A stretch of DNA of 64,000 nt, taken from assembly GCF_000169375.1 (NCBI RefSeq), contig NZ_AAXY01000002.1, positions 124,001 through 188,000 on the forward strand, given 5' to 3'. Positions 54,924-64,000 of the stretch are shown here, in pieces. This stretch comes from Marinobacter sp. ELB17. Lineage in GTDB: Bacteria; Pseudomonadota; Gammaproteobacteria; Pseudomonadales; Oleiphilaceae. The translations under genes and the position numbers were made by a program. The stretch's first letter is position 1. Every line of letters starts with the position of its first letter. The notes under the pieces were generated by a model that saw only the letters and a program-made list of their open reading frames with translations, did not search any database and was not told where the DNA came from.

Positions 54924-54951
54924 TCCTGTACAGGATGTTGTTACTGTACAG
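54924..54951 (-). promoter_or_regulatory. yefM-yoeB operator (two TGTACA palindromes)
   Basis: TCCTGTACAGGA (54924-54935) is a perfect palindrome, and CTGTACAG recurs 18 bp away (54944-54951). The known YefM operator of E. coli uses palindromes with a TGTACA core, so this is a strong match. Confidence 0.85.
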
Positions 54952-55038
54952 GATATCGTACGCAAAAAAAATTGACAATCAGGCGCATAGCGATCGATTT
55001 TAGAAACCGGGGAGTTTGAACGGATCGGGGACGGGATC

Positions 55039-55063
55039 GGGGACGGATTTGAAATCCGTCCCC
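55039..55063. repeat. Palindromic repeat downstream of recJ
   Basis: Arms GGGGACGGATTT/AAATCCGTCCCC, 11 bp past the recJ stop. A GGGGAGTTTG motif and the doubled GATCGGGGACGG before it resemble the 58-bp unit at 54257. Confidence 0.92.
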
Positions 55064-55074
55064 GGTCTTACTTC

Positions 55075-56805
55075 TCAGCGCGGTTCCAGGTAATCGATCA
55101 TCAGTTGCAAGTTGGTTCTGCCGCGGAAGGTATTGGCGTCTGGTTTGTACACCACCCTCACACCTGTGTGGGTGTAGTCAGGCACTTCGGAGCCGGTATT
55201 GAAGGCGATGCCGTCGATGATATTGCCACCTTCGGTAGGCTGCAGAACCAGCTTCAGGTGGTTCTGGCCAACGATGCGCTGGCTGACTACGCTGAATTCG
55301 CCGTCAAAAAGCGGTTCGGGGAAGTGCTGGCCCCAGGGGCCGGCGCGTTTTAACAGGGCTGCGGTGTCCAGGTTGAGTTCGCTGGCGCTTAGGGGGCCGT
55401 CGGTGGTGATGGCGGCTTCCAGGTCTGCGGCTGTTAGTTTGTCACGCACGGCTTTGTCGAAGGCGTTGGAAAAGGCCTCCAGGTCGCCGGCGGCCAGAGT
55501 CATGCCGGCGGCCATGGCGTGGCCACCGTATTTTTTCAGCAGGCCGGGGTGGCGGGCGTCGACGACGGCCAGAGCATCACGAATGTGCAGGCCGGGAATG
55601 GAGCGGGCGGAGCCTTTTATGTCTTCGCCGTTTTCATCTGACGCGAAAGCCACCGTGGGGCGATTGGTTTGCTCACGGATGCGGGCGGCCAGTATGCCGA
55701 TCACGCCTTGGTGCCAGTCCGGGTCGAACAGCGCCAGGCCCCAGGGCAAGCCTTCCAAATCCAGTGACATAGACGCCAGCAAATCCTGGGCCTGGACTTT
55801 CATGTCTTTTTCGATGGTGCGGCGTTCGCGGTTGAAGGTGTCCAACTCTTGCGCCAAACGGCGGGCTTCGTCTGGGCTTGACGCCAGCAGGCAGGCGATG
55901 CCCACGCTCATATCATCCAGGCGGCCGGCGGCGTTCAGGCGCGGGCCTACTACGAAGCCTAAATCGGTGCTGCTGATGGCCGTGTGGTCGCGGCCCGCTA
56001 CTTCCAGCAGCGCCAGTATACCGGGGCGAGTTTTGCCCTGACGTATGCGGCGCAAGCCCTGTTCTACAAATATGCGGTTGTTGTGGTCTAGCGGCACTAC
56101 GTCGGCCACGGTTCCCAGCGCCACCAAGTCCAGCAAGGTGCCAAGGTTGGGTTCGGGGTCTGGCAACCGGCCCTGTTCGCGCAGGTGTTTGCGCAGGGCG
56201 GTTAGCACGTAGAACATCACGCCTACGCCGGCGGCGTTTTTGCTGATGAACTCACAACCTGGCTGATTGGGATTCACAATGGCGTCGGCCTGGGGCAGTT
56301 CGTCGCCCGCCAGGTGGTGGTCGGTGACGACCACCAGCATGCCCAGTTCGCGGGCGGCGCGCACGCCTTCCACGGCGGCTATGCCGTTATCCACCGTCAC
56401 TATCAAATCTGGCAGCGGGCCGTCTTCTTGCAAGCGGTAAATAATGCCGGGGGTTAACCCGTAACCGTCCGAAAACCGGCTTGGAACTTTAAAATCCACG
56501 TGCTTTAAGCCCAGCATGCCCAGGCCCAATAGGGCGACGGCGGTGCTGGTGGCGCCGTCGGCGTCAAAATCCCCGAGTATCAGCACCCGCTGCTGTTTTT
56601 CGATGGCTTCGGCAAGCAATTCTACGGCACGGTCTATGCCCCGTAACTGAAGCGGCGATGCAAGGTGGCGCAGAGTGTAGCTGAGTTGGTCGTCAGAGGT
56701 AACACCGCGGGCGGCGTACAGGCGGCGTAATATGGGCGGTAAATCTTGCCCCCAGCCGGGCACATTGGCTGGCTGGGGGCGACGCAGGATTTTTTTGGGG
56801 GTCAT
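55075..56805 (-). CDS. recJ: Single-strand-specific exonuclease RecJ
   Basis: RecJ (576 residues) is the 5'-3' single-strand DNA exonuclease of recombination and mismatch repair. DHH-family motifs are present: GDFDADGATST, VTVDNGI, VTDHHL, and LNAAGRLDDM; the DHHA1 (GGHAMAAGM) and OB parts follow. The ATG at 56805, five bases after the thrC stop, is preferred over an upstream TTG that overlaps thrC. It is the last gene of the hom-thrC-recJ run. Confidence 0.96.
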   Translation of the reverse strand: MTPKKILRRPQPANVPGWGQDLPPILRRLYAARGVTSDDQLSYTLRHLASPLQLRGIDRAVELLAEAIEKQQRVLILGDFDADGATSTAVALLGLGMLGLKHVDFKVPSRFSDGYGLTPGIIYRLQEDGPLPDLIVTVDNGIAAVEGVRAARELGMLVVVTDHHLAGDELPQADAIVNPNQPGCEFISKNAAGVGVMFYVLTALRKHLREQGRLPDPEPNLGTLLDLVALGTVADVVPLDHNNRIFVEQGLRRIRQGKTRPGILALLEVAGRDHTAISSTDLGFVVGPRLNAAGRLDDMSVGIACLLASSPDEARRLAQELDTFNRERRTIEKDMKVQAQDLLASMSLDLEGLPWGLALFDPDWHQGVIGILAARIREQTNRPTVAFASDENGEDIKGSARSIPGLHIRDALAVVDARHPGLLKKYGGHAMAAGMTLAAGDLEAFSNAFDKAVRDKLTAADLEAAITTDGPLSASELNLDTAALLKRAGPWGQHFPEPLFDGEFSVVSQRIVGQNHLKLVLQPTEGGNIIDGIAFNTGSEVPDYTHTGVRVVYKPDANTFRGRTNLQLMIDYLEPR

Positions 56806-56810
56806 GCCGC

Positions 56811-58211
56811 TCAGGTGTTTTTCCAATGTTTGGCAATAAAGGCCTGAACGTCAGCGATGTTGTTGTCCAGCACGGTGTATTTCTCTTCCCGCTCGAACAG
56901 GTCGGCCAGGTGCGCCGGCAGTTCGGGCCTGGCGCTCACGCCGGATTCGGCTATGGCATCAGGGAATTTCGCCGGGTGGGCGGTGCCCAGGGTAATCATC
57001 GGTATGCTGGCATCGCGGCGGCAGTTGCGGGCGGCGCGCACGCCAATGGCGGTGTGCGGGTCTAGCAGATATGCGTTCTGCTGGAACACGTCGCGGATGG
57101 TGTCGCAGGTGTCTTTGTCGTCTACAGCACTGCTGTCAAACAGACTGCGGGCCTGCTTCCAACGGAAGTCGTCGATGCTGACCGGGCCTTTGGAGGCGTC
57201 TTCCAACAGCGTTTTCACGGCATGGCCATCACGGCCGTGCAGATCAAACAGCAGGCGCTCGAAGTTGCTGGACACCATAATGTCCATACTTGGCGAAAGG
57301 GTATGCTCCAGATGGTGCTGTTCGTATTTGTTGCCGCTCATAAAGCGATGCAGTATGTCGTTGCGGTTGGTGGCAATCACCAGCTGGGAAATGGGCAGGC
57401 CCATTTTCCGCGCCAGGTAACCGGCGAAGATATCGCCAAAGTTGCCGGTGGGCACCGAGAACGCCATGCTGCGATCTGGCCCACCCAGGGCCAGAGAGGC
57501 ATGAAAATAATACACAATCTGGGCCATGATGCGGGCCCAGTTGATGGAGTTCACCGCCGCCAGCTGAGTTTTGCCACCCAGGAATGACTGGTCGCCAAAG
57601 CTGGCTTTGACCATGCGCTGGCAGTCATCAAAATTGCCTTTCACGGCAATGTTGTAAATATTGTCGCCTTGCACCGTGGTCATCTGCCGGCGCTGTACTT
57701 CAGACACGCGCTGGTAGGGGTGCAGTATAAAAATATCCACGTGCTCACAGCGGCGGCAGCCTTCGATAGCGGCCGAACCGGTATCGCCAGAGGTAGCTCC
57801 CATAATCACCACGTGCTGCTTACGCCGTTCCAGCACGTAATCCAGCAGGCGGCCCAGCAGTTGCAGTGCGAAGTCTTTGAACGCCAGGGTCGGCCCGCGA
57901 AACAGCTCCAACACCCATTCGTTGCTGTCGATCTGTACCAGCGGGGCGATGGCCTTGTGAGCGAACACGCCGTAGGTGTCGTCCAGCATGGTGCGGAAAT
58001 CGTCGGCGGGAATGGCGCCTTCCACAAACGGGTACATCACCTTAAACGCCAGTTCGCTATAGCTTATGCCGCGCCAGCTGCGAATTTCTTCCAGATTGAA
58101 CTGGGGCAGGCTTTCGGGCACGTACAAACCGCCGTCTGGCGCCAGGCCGGTCAGCAGAACGTCTTCAAAACCCAGTGCGGGCGCTTCACCCCGCGTGCTG
58201 ATGTATTTCAC
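56811..58211 (-). CDS. thrC: Threonine synthase
   Basis: ThrC (466 residues) makes threonine from O-phosphohomoserine with PLP. The start MKYISTRGEAPALGFEDVLL, the PLP lysine in PTLAFKDFALQ, and GATSGDTGSAAIEG are conserved. It lies between hom and recJ in a probable operon; it follows hom by 26 bp. Confidence 0.97.
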   Translation of the reverse strand: MKYISTRGEAPALGFEDVLLTGLAPDGGLYVPESLPQFNLEEIRSWRGISYSELAFKVMYPFVEGAIPADDFRTMLDDTYGVFAHKAIAPLVQIDSNEWVLELFRGPTLAFKDFALQLLGRLLDYVLERRKQHVVIMGATSGDTGSAAIEGCRRCEHVDIFILHPYQRVSEVQRRQMTTVQGDNIYNIAVKGNFDDCQRMVKASFGDQSFLGGKTQLAAVNSINWARIMAQIVYYFHASLALGGPDRSMAFSVPTGNFGDIFAGYLARKMGLPISQLVIATNRNDILHRFMSGNKYEQHHLEHTLSPSMDIMVSSNFERLLFDLHGRDGHAVKTLLEDASKGPVSIDDFRWKQARSLFDSSAVDDKDTCDTIRDVFQQNAYLLDPHTAIGVRAARNCRRDASIPMITLGTAHPAKFPDAIAESGVSARPELPAHLADLFEREEKYTVLDNNIADVQAFIAKHWKNT

Positions 58212-58237
58212 GTGCGACTACCTGTTAGTGAAAGCTG

Positions 58238-59539
58238 TTAGTTAAAGTTTTCAGCGCGAATACGAACAACCTGGCCGTCTATGTCCGGCAGGTTTTCCAA
58301 TTCTGCAATGGCGCCGTTCATCTGCCGTTCCTGCACTGTGTGAGTCAGGATAATCACCGGGATGCGGCCGTCTTTCACTTCGAATTCTTTTTGCATGATG
58401 GATTCTATGTTGATGCCGCTGTCGCTCAAAATAGCCGCGATGTTGGCCAGCACACCTGGGCGATCAAACGCGGTGATACGCAGATAATACGCCGACTGCA
58501 CGTCTTCCATTTCCAATACGGGTAGATTTTCCATCGCTTCTGGTGCAAAACCCAGAAAGGGTACGCGCAAGCTGCTGCCGCTCGCGACGATGCGGGCAAC
58601 GTCGATAATGTCGGCAACCACGGCGGAACCGGTGGCTTCGTCGCCGGCACCGGGGCCGTAGTACATGGTTTGGCCAACGGCGTCGCCGTCTACCAGAATG
58701 GCGTTCAGCACGCCGTCTACCCGTGCAATCAGGTGGTTCTCGGGCACAAGCGTGGGGTGAACTCGCAGCTCTATGCCGTTTTCGCGGCGGCGGGCAATGC
58801 CCAGATGCTTGATGCGATAACCCAACTGTTCGGCGTGGGCGATGTCGTAAGGGGTAATTTTGGAGATACCTTCGGTGTAGGCTTTGTTGAACTGCAGCGG
58901 CACACCGAAGCCGGCCGAGGCCAGAATGGTGAGCTTGTGGGCCGCATCTATGCCTTCCACGTCAAAGGTCGGGTCTGCTTCGGCGTAGCCCAGAGCCTGG
59001 GCTTCTTTCAACACGCCGGCAAATTCACGGCCGGCGCGCATTTCGGTCAGAATGTAGTTACCGGTGCCGTTGATGATGCCGGCAATCCAGTCAATGCGGT
59101 TGCCCGCCAGGCCTTCACGAATGGCTTTTATAACCGGAATACCACCGGCCACGCCAGCTTCATAAGCCACGATTACGCCGGCTTTTTCAGCTGCGGCGAA
59201 AATTTCGGTGCCGTGCTCTGCAATCAGCGCTTTGTTGGCGGTGACCACGTGCTTGCCGTTTTTGATCGCGGTCAGCACCAGCTCTTTAGCGGCATCGTAG
59301 CCGCCAATCACTTCCACCACAATATCAATGGCGGGATCGTTCACCACGTCATAGATGTCAGTGCTGAAGGGAACCCCGCCCAGGTCAATGTCTGAGCGGG
59401 GGGTTCGGCTGGCAATGCGGGTAATCTGGATGTTGCACCCTGACCTGCCGGCAATGATCGCCGCGTTGCGAGTGAGTACCTTGAAGGTTCCGCTGCCCAC
59501 GGTTCCGAGTCCGCAAATTCCGACACTGACCTGTTTCAA
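58238..59539 (-). CDS. hom: Homoserine dehydrogenase
   Basis: Hom (433 residues) reduces aspartate semialdehyde to homoserine. It has the Rossmann start VGICGLGTVGSGT, catalytic-domain motifs (ANKALIAEHG, GIINGTGNYILTEM) and a C-terminal ACT domain (RITAFDRPGVLANIAAIL) for feedback control. A TTG at 59539, preceded by AGAGGTG, is the best start because it gives the family N-terminus (M)KQVSVGICG. thrC follows. Confidence 0.95.
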   Translation of the reverse strand: MKQVSVGICGLGTVGSGTFKVLTRNAAIIAGRSGCNIQITRIASRTPRSDIDLGGVPFSTDIYDVVNDPAIDIVVEVIGGYDAAKELVLTAIKNGKHVVTANKALIAEHGTEIFAAAEKAGVIVAYEAGVAGGIPVIKAIREGLAGNRIDWIAGIINGTGNYILTEMRAGREFAGVLKEAQALGYAEADPTFDVEGIDAAHKLTILASAGFGVPLQFNKAYTEGISKITPYDIAHAEQLGYRIKHLGIARRRENGIELRVHPTLVPENHLIARVDGVLNAILVDGDAVGQTMYYGPGAGDEATGSAVVADIIDVARIVASGSSLRVPFLGFAPEAMENLPVLEMEDVQSAYYLRITAFDRPGVLANIAAILSDSGINIESIMQKEFEVKDGRIPVIILTHTVQERQMNGAIAELENLPDIDGQVVRIRAENFN

Positions 59540-59659
59540 ACTTTCACCTCTGATGACAATGGCTGCTGATAGCTGATGATTAAGGCCGCACAGTATACCC
59601 ACTCACAGCCTGCGGAATAAGACCTGGCAGCGGCTGATTACCTAAAGAATGCACATTTT

Positions 59660-60409
59660 CTAAAGAATACCCAAACCGCGCGCCAGGGTTTTGGCGGGCA
59701 CGTAGCCCGGCATTAATGTTCCATCTTCCAATACGATAGCGGGGGTGCCGGTTACGCCGACCAGTCGGCCCAGGTTATATTGCTCAGCCACCGGGTTGGC
59801 GCAGTCAGCGAACTTGACGACGCCGCCGCTTTTGGCCTTGTTCATAGCCGCTTGCGGGTCTTCTGCGCACCACACGGACACGTATTTGCGGAAGGATTCG
59901 GTACCCGGGCCGGAACGGGGAAAGCCGTAGTAATTCACGGTAATGCCCAGTTCGTTAAGTTCATCCATTTCGCTGTGTAATTTGCGGCAGTAACCGCAAT
60001 CGATGTCGGTAAACACGTCAATCACCGCTTTTTGTTCGCCTTTGGAGGCGTACTGGATCAAGCCTCCATTTTTGGCGTGCTCGTTGATAGTTTGCCGGCG
60101 CTGGCTGGTGCGTGCCTGTTCGGTAAGGTTAACGTAGCCGGCGTTTTCAAGTTTGACCAGGTCGCCAATAAACAGATATTCCGCATCTTCGGTGGCGTAC
60201 ACAATCTGACCGCTGTTGGTGCGCACCTCGTATATGCCCGGCGCTTTTGCCGGCGCCATGCTTTCTACCTGCAGGCCAGGTACGGCGGTTTGTAGGCGCT
60301 GGGTGATGCGTTCTTCAATGTCCGCTGCCGCGGCGAATGCTGGCAGCAGTAAGCCACCCAACAGGGCAGTAGCAATAAGGCGGGAAATAACAGGCAAAGA
60401 AAAAGACAT
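59660..60409 (-). CDS. dsbC: Thiol:disulfide interchange protein DsbC
   Basis: DsbC (249 residues) is the periplasmic disulfide isomerase. It has a signal peptide (LIATALLGGLLLPAFAAA), a dimerisation domain and a thioredoxin domain with the CGYC active site in DIDCGYCRKLH and a cis-Pro in GVTGTPAIV. It lies between xerD and hom, a usual order in pseudomonads. Confidence 0.96.
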   Translation of the reverse strand: MSFSLPVISRLIATALLGGLLLPAFAAAADIEERITQRLQTAVPGLQVESMAPAKAPGIYEVRTNSGQIVYATEDAEYLFIGDLVKLENAGYVNLTEQARTSQRRQTINEHAKNGGLIQYASKGEQKAVIDVFTDIDCGYCRKLHSEMDELNELGITVNYYGFPRSGPGTESFRKYVSVWCAEDPQAAMNKAKSGGVVKFADCANPVAEQYNLGRLVGVTGTPAIVLEDGTLMPGYVPAKTLARGLGIL

Positions 60410-60551
60410 ATGGGTGTCCGCAACGTGGGTAAAAAAACAGACTGAGTTAACTCAGCACGGGCTTAGGGTAGCAAACAATCGACGTAGAAGAGCAGCAAAA
60501 CAAACATCCTCATTCTCGCGCTCTGTCTCACCCACACTCTCACCCGCATTC

Positions 60552-61496
60552 TCACCCTCGAGGGTGATGTTGCCGATGCAGTTCCTGCAGGCGCTGGCGC
60601 GCCACGTGGGTGTATATCTGGGTAGTGGATAAATCCGCATGGCCCAGCAGCATTTGCACCACCCGTAAATCCGCACCGTGATTGAGCAAGTGGGTTGCGA
60701 AAGCGTGCCGTAGGGTGTGCGGCGACAGGTGCTTTTGAATACCGGTGCGCGCAGCGTAATGCTTGATGCGGTGCCAGAACGTTTGGCGCGTCATGGCTTT
60801 TGGGCGGTTACCGGGGAATAGGTCGTCACAGGCGTGGCCTTTTAGCAATTCCGGCCGCGCTTCTTTTATATAGCGCTGCAGCCAGTCTATAGCCTCTTCG
60901 CCTAAGGGCACCAGGCGGTCTTTATCGCCTTTACCGGTAATGCGCACCACGCCTTGGCGCAAGTTTACCTGGTCCAACCGCAATGACGTTAATTCGGTCA
61001 CCCGTAAGCCGCAGCCGTACAGAATTTCCAGCATGGCTTTGTCGCGCAGCTCTATAGGCACTTCGGGGTCTGGCTCGGTCAGCAGCGCGTTTACTTCAGC
61101 TTCGGTGAGGGTGTCTGGAAGCGGCCGCGTTAGCTTAGGGCTTTCTATGCGCAGGGTTGGGTCTTCGGGTATCAAACCTTCGCGGAGCAAATAGCGGTAA
61201 AAGCGGCGAATGCCCGACAACCGGCGTGCTGCCGTAGAGGCTTTCACGCCGCCTGCCAGTCCGCCGGATAGCCAAGTCAGCAAATCACTACGCTGGGTGG
61301 CTATCAGCAACGGTGTGCCGGGCTGGCCCTGAAGCCACTGCGCCAGCCCGCCCAGATCGCTGCGGTAGGCTTCGCGGGTTTTTTCGCTCAAGCCGTCTTC
61401 CAGCCAGATGGCGTCGCAGAAGCGTGCGATGATGGCGTCGTCTTCTGCCGAAACGCAGAAAAGACAGCCGTGGCTGCCTTTTTTAACACTGAGCAT
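60552..61496 (-). CDS. xerD: Site-specific tyrosine recombinase XerD
   Basis: XerD (314 residues) resolves chromosome dimers at dif together with XerC. The catalytic set is complete: Arg in CGLRVTEL, HTLRHAFATH (His and Arg), His in LLGHADLSTT and nucleophile Tyr in QIYTHV. The ATG at 61496 gives an N-terminus slightly longer than the usual start. Three 12-bp units beginning GGGTGAGA begin at the stop codon. Confidence 0.95.
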   Translation of the reverse strand: MLSVKKGSHGCLFCVSAEDDAIIARFCDAIWLEDGLSEKTREAYRSDLGGLAQWLQGQPGTPLLIATQRSDLLTWLSGGLAGGVKASTAARRLSGIRRFYRYLLREGLIPEDPTLRIESPKLTRPLPDTLTEAEVNALLTEPDPEVPIELRDKAMLEILYGCGLRVTELTSLRLDQVNLRQGVVRITGKGDKDRLVPLGEEAIDWLQRYIKEARPELLKGHACDDLFPGNRPKAMTRQTFWHRIKHYAARTGIQKHLSPHTLRHAFATHLLNHGADLRVVQMLLGHADLSTTQIYTHVARQRLQELHRQHHPRG

Positions 61497-61509
61497 GGCG
61501 AGAGGCCAA

Positions 61510-61866
61510 TCAGCCCAGCTTTTCCTTGATACGAGCTTTCTTACCAGACAGGTCGCGCAGGTAGTACAGCTTGGCCTGGCGCACAACGCCACGACGCTTC
61601 ACTGTTACGCTTTCAATCAGCTTCGAGAAACTCTGGAATGTACGTTCTACGCCCACGCCGTAAGAAATCTTACGTACGATGAAGGAAGAGTTCATGCCAC
61701 GGTTGCGCTTACCAATTACAACGCCTTCAAACGCCTGCAAACGCTCACGGGTGCCTTCAGTTACGCGAACCTGAACGACCACGGTATCACCCGGCGCGAA
61801 CGGCGGAATTTCCTTGGTCATCTGTTCTGTTTCAATTTGATTGATGATGTTGTTCTTGCCGCTCAT
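61510..61866 (-). CDS. rplS: 50S ribosomal protein L19
   Basis: L19 (118 residues) shows [37 protein letters not shown] and [20 protein letters not shown]. The ATG at 61866 gives [12 protein letters not shown]. It is the last gene of the rpsP-rimM-trmD-rplS operon. Confidence 0.98.
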   Translation of the reverse strand: MSGKNNIINQIETEQMTKEIPPFAPGDTVVVQVRVTEGTRERLQAFEGVVIGKRNRGMNSSFIVRKISYGVGVERTFQSFSKLIESVTVKRRGVVRQAKLYYLRDLSGKKARIKEKLG

Positions 61867-61891
61867 CGTTATGCTCCTGATTCCCAATCTT

Positions 61892-62650
61892 TTAATGCCC
61901 TGAAGATTCAGAGGCACACGGTTCGTTTAAAATTTCTGCCAGCAGCTTGCGCTCTTCTTCCGAAAACTCCCGCTGTTCAAGCAGGTCGGGGCGTCGCTCG
62001 CTGGTTCGCCTCAGCGACTGTTTAAGCCGCCAACGCCGGATCTGATCATGGTGACCGCCCAACAAAACATCCGGCACCGCCTGACCTTCATACACTTCGG
62101 GCCGGGTATAGTGCGGACAATCCAGTAAACCGTCGGCGAACGAATCCTGCTCTGCCGACTGCGCATGACCCAGCACTCCGGGGATGAGGCGCGTAACCGC
62201 ATCAATCACAGCCATAGCTGCCAATTCGCCACCGGAAAGCACAAAGTCTCCCAGCGACACTTCACGATCTACTTCCGCCGTAATCAGGCGCTCATCCACG
62301 CCCTCATAACGGCCCGCCACCAGTATTAGCCGCTGCTCTGCTGCCAGAGATTCCACGACTGCCTGATTCAGGGTTTCACCCTGAGGCGATAAATACACCA
62401 CACAGGCCGGGCCCGGAGCCGCTTGCCGTGCAGCGTGAATAGCATCCCGTAGCGGCTGAATTTTCATCAGCATACCGGGGCCGCCACCGTAGGGGCGGTC
62501 GTCTACCGTGCGATGACGATCATGGGTAAAATCCCGCGGGTTCCAGCTGTGAAAGGTTATTAACCCGTCACGTACGGCCCTGCTGGTGATGCCATAATCG
62601 GTTACCGCTGCAAACATTTCCGGAAACAGACTGACAGCGCCAATCCACAC
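61892..62650 (-). CDS. trmD: tRNA (guanine-N1)-methyltransferase TrmD
   Basis: TrmD (252 residues) methylates G37 of tRNAs. The trefoil-knot SAM site is present ([26 protein letters not shown]), as is PYGGGPGM. The GTG at 62650 gives the family start (M)[12 protein letters not shown] and begins one base after the rimM stop. Confidence 0.97.
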   Translation of the reverse strand: MWIGAVSLFPEMFAAVTDYGITSRAVRDGLITFHSWNPRDFTHDRHRTVDDRPYGGGPGMLMKIQPLRDAIHAARQAAPGPACVVYLSPQGETLNQAVVESLAAEQRLILVAGRYEGVDERLITAEVDREVSLGDFVLSGGELAAMAVIDAVTRLIPGVLGHAQSAEQDSFADGLLDCPHYTRPEVYEGQAVPDVLLGGHHDQIRRWRLKQSLRRTSERRPDLLEQREFSEEERKLLAEILNEPCASESSGH

Positions 62651-62651
62651 C

Positions 62652-63179
62652 CTAAAACTCCGGATCCCAGTCAACCACCATGCGTTTGTTGGCTAGATCC
62701 ACCTGCATAACGATTTCGTCAGGCAGGTAAGGGATGAGCCGTTCGCGCTGATCAATAGAAGCAGGGCTTGCCTGCACTACCAATACGTCGTTGGCGCCGG
62801 TTTCCAGCATATGATGCATTGTTCCCAGGCATTCATCTTCAACCGTGAACACTTCAAGGCCTTCCAACTGATACCAGTAATAGTCGCCCTTAGGCAGCTC
62901 TGCTAACTGTTCGGTTGGCACATGAATGTCAGCCCCGCAGTAACGCTGGGCAACATCACGGTCATCAACACCCTTCAACCTGATGACGATCCCCTGCCCT
63001 TGGCGACGACCCTCTTCAAGCTTGGCAGGAATACGCTTGCCGTCCTGAACCAGTGTCCAGTTGCGGTAGTGCAGTACTCCGTCTCTGGGATCGGTGAAAG
63101 AATAGACTTTGAGCCAACCCTTGATCCCAAACACCGCGGTAATACGGCCGATAACAGTTTCCTGCGAGGATTCTGCCAT
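62652..63179 (-). CDS. rimM: Ribosome maturation factor RimM
   Basis: RimM (175 residues) binds S19 and helps 30S maturation. [20 protein letters not shown] and the PRC-barrel part ([31 protein letters not shown]) are conserved. The ATG at 63179 is preferred to an upstream GTG. It lies between rpsP and trmD. Confidence 0.97.
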   Translation of the reverse strand: MAESSQETVIGRITAVFGIKGWLKVYSFTDPRDGVLHYRNWTLVQDGKRIPAKLEEGRRQGQGIVIRLKGVDDRDVAQRYCGADIHVPTEQLAELPKGDYYWYQLEGLEVFTVEDECLGTMHHMLETGANDVLVVQASPASIDQRERLIPYLPDEIVMQVDLANKRMVVDWDPEF

Positions 63180-63229
63180 GTGTGTCACCCCGGTGTGTGT
63201 CAGGCTAACCTTCAGATTGCTCTGATAGA

Positions 63230-63469
63230 TTAGTCTGCGGTTTTCAGCAGTTGGGCAACACGATCGCTAGGCTGTGCGCCTTGGCTGATCCAGTGCGCAA
63301 CACGCTCACGATCAACGCGCAGACGCTCTTCCTGTCCACGGGCGATCGGGTTGAAGAAGCCGACACGTTCGATAAAACGACTGTCGCGTGCTTTGCGGCT
63401 GTCGGTCACTGTCAGATGGTAGAACGGGCGCTTCTTGGAGCCGCCGCGAGCCAAACGGATTTTTACCAT
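63230..63469 (-). CDS. rpsP: 30S ribosomal protein S16
   Basis: S16 (79 residues) starts [20 protein letters not shown] and has [14 protein letters not shown]. It is the first gene of the rpsP-rimM-trmD-rplS operon. Confidence 0.98.
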   Translation of the reverse strand: MVKIRLARGGSKKRPFYHLTVTDSRKARDSRFIERVGFFNPIARGQEERLRVDRERVAHWISQGAQPSDRVAQLLKTAD

Positions 63470-63586
63470 TTAACCAATATCCTGTTCTGTTGTACGAACT
63501 TTGTACGATTCAATGCAGCCAGGAGCGGCTGATATGAAGACCCATACTCGAAAGGGGCGCTATTCTATGCTAAAAGAGCGCCAAAG

Positions 63587-63617
63587 AAAACAGCGAAACC
63601 GGTTGTTTCCCTGTTTT
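63587..63617 (-). terminator. Intrinsic terminator after ffh
   Basis: A stem of AAAACAG and GAAAC paired with GTTTC and CTGTTTT, with one mismatch, lies just past the ffh stop and is followed on the minus strand by a T-rich run. Confidence 0.7.
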
Positions 63618-63631
63618 AGGCGTAAGGCATT

Positions 63632-64000
63632 TTACATACGACCAAAGGGAGGCTGACCGCCTCCACCGCCGGGCGGCATCATACCACCCAAACCGCGCAT
63701 CATGTTGGCCATTCCGCCTTTCTTACTGAATTTTTTCATCATCTTCTGCATTTGCTTGTGCTGCTTCAGCAGCCGGTTCACATCTTGAATCTGCGAACCG
63801 GAACCGTTGGCAATACGGCGCTTGCGGGAGTTGTTGACGGTGTCCGGGTAACGGCGCTCTTTGGACGTCATGGAACAGATGATCGCTTCCATTTGCCCCA
63901 TAGACTTATCGTTCACCTGCTGCTGGGCTACTTTGGCCATCTGGCCCATGCCCGGCAGCTTGTCCATCAGGCCACCAATGCCGCCCATGCTTTTCATTTG
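63632..64000 (-). CDS. ffh: Signal recognition particle protein Ffh (C-terminal part)
   Basis: The window ends inside this gene; about 123 C-terminal residues are present, covering the methionine-rich M domain that binds signal peptides and 4.5S RNA (MEAIICSMTSKERRYPDTV, RRIANGSGSQIQDVNRLLKQ, MMKKFSKKGGM). The SGSQI motif contacts the RNA. It is upstream of rpsP, the standard order. Confidence 0.95.
   Translation of the reverse strand, partial: QMKSMGGIGGLMDKLPGMGQMAKVAQQQVNDKSMGQMEAIICSMTSKERRYPDTVNNSRKRRIANGSGSQIQDVNRLLKQHKQMQKMMKKFSKKGGMANMMRGLGGMMPPGGGGGQPPFGRM

Noticed and set aside
49160..54951. Integron cassette array
   Set aside because: Genes are in both orientations, no integrase is present, and the hairpins do not have the attC layout.

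Overview
The window looks like chromosome from a marine gammaproteobacterium close to Marinobacter. That is an inference from gene content and order (Pseudomonas-like fleQ-fleS-fleR, a lexA-sulA pair, a xerD-dsbC-hom-thrC-recJ block, an rpsP-rimM-trmD-rplS operon); no database was searched. There is no rRNA and no CRISPR array. Most of the window is housekeeping sequence, with one compact mobile RNA-guided nuclease element and one toxin-antitoxin island.

Layout. 1-4.8 kb (minus strand) holds the flagellar regulators fleR (cut by the left edge), fleS and fleQ plus a small FliT-like gene. 5.1-9.0 kb holds two small conserved genes, the lexA-sulA SOS operon with a double LexA operator, and a two-gene amidoligase/glutamine-amidotransferase-like operon. 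9.0-15.8 kb holds tamB-tamA and a membrane protein that resembles a voltage sensor without a pore. 16.0-19.1 kb is a phytochrome-like GGDEF/EAL protein. 19.1-22.0 kb has a decayed stretch, an initiator tRNA with broken copies beside it, a two-domain FabG-like reductase and a Val-Asp-Val tRNA cluster. 22.2-30.8 kb has a coiled-coil membrane protein, purE, purK, sodB, a lemA-M48 protease pair and an isolated gspD. 31.0-33.8 kb has groEL, groES and fxsA.

33.9-35.6 kb is a self-contained IscB element: an upstream omega-RNA (HEARO-type) region followed by an intact iscB, inserted only a few bases before the start codon of a short-chain dehydrogenase gene. 36.5-40.4 kb has an orphan XRE regulator with a large inverted repeat, an alkyltransferase-like gene, ampG, yajQ and argG. 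40.4-49.0 kb is the filament cluster fliS-fliD-flaG-fliC plus a second, divergent, very large flagellin. The filament cluster and the fleQSR regulators point the same way but lie about 36 kb apart.

49.1-54.9 kb is an accessory island with at least six toxin-antitoxin modules (MntA/HepT, ParDE, a broken ParE pair, HigBA, a DUF2281/MazF pair, YefM/YoeB) and a pRiA4b ORF-3 family gene. It is studded with a short palindrome (arms GGGACAGATTT / AAATCTGTCCC), of which I count 18 copies in the window, nearly all between genes. 55.1-64.0 kb returns to conserved genes: recJ, thrC, hom, dsbC, xerD, rplS, trmD, rimM, rpsP and the 3' end of ffh.

The strongest candidates for unusual biology are the IscB/omega-RNA element, the palindromic repeat family and its two-hairpin composite form, the amidoligase pair, and the phytochrome-like protein that lacks both usual chromophore cysteines and a PHY domain.
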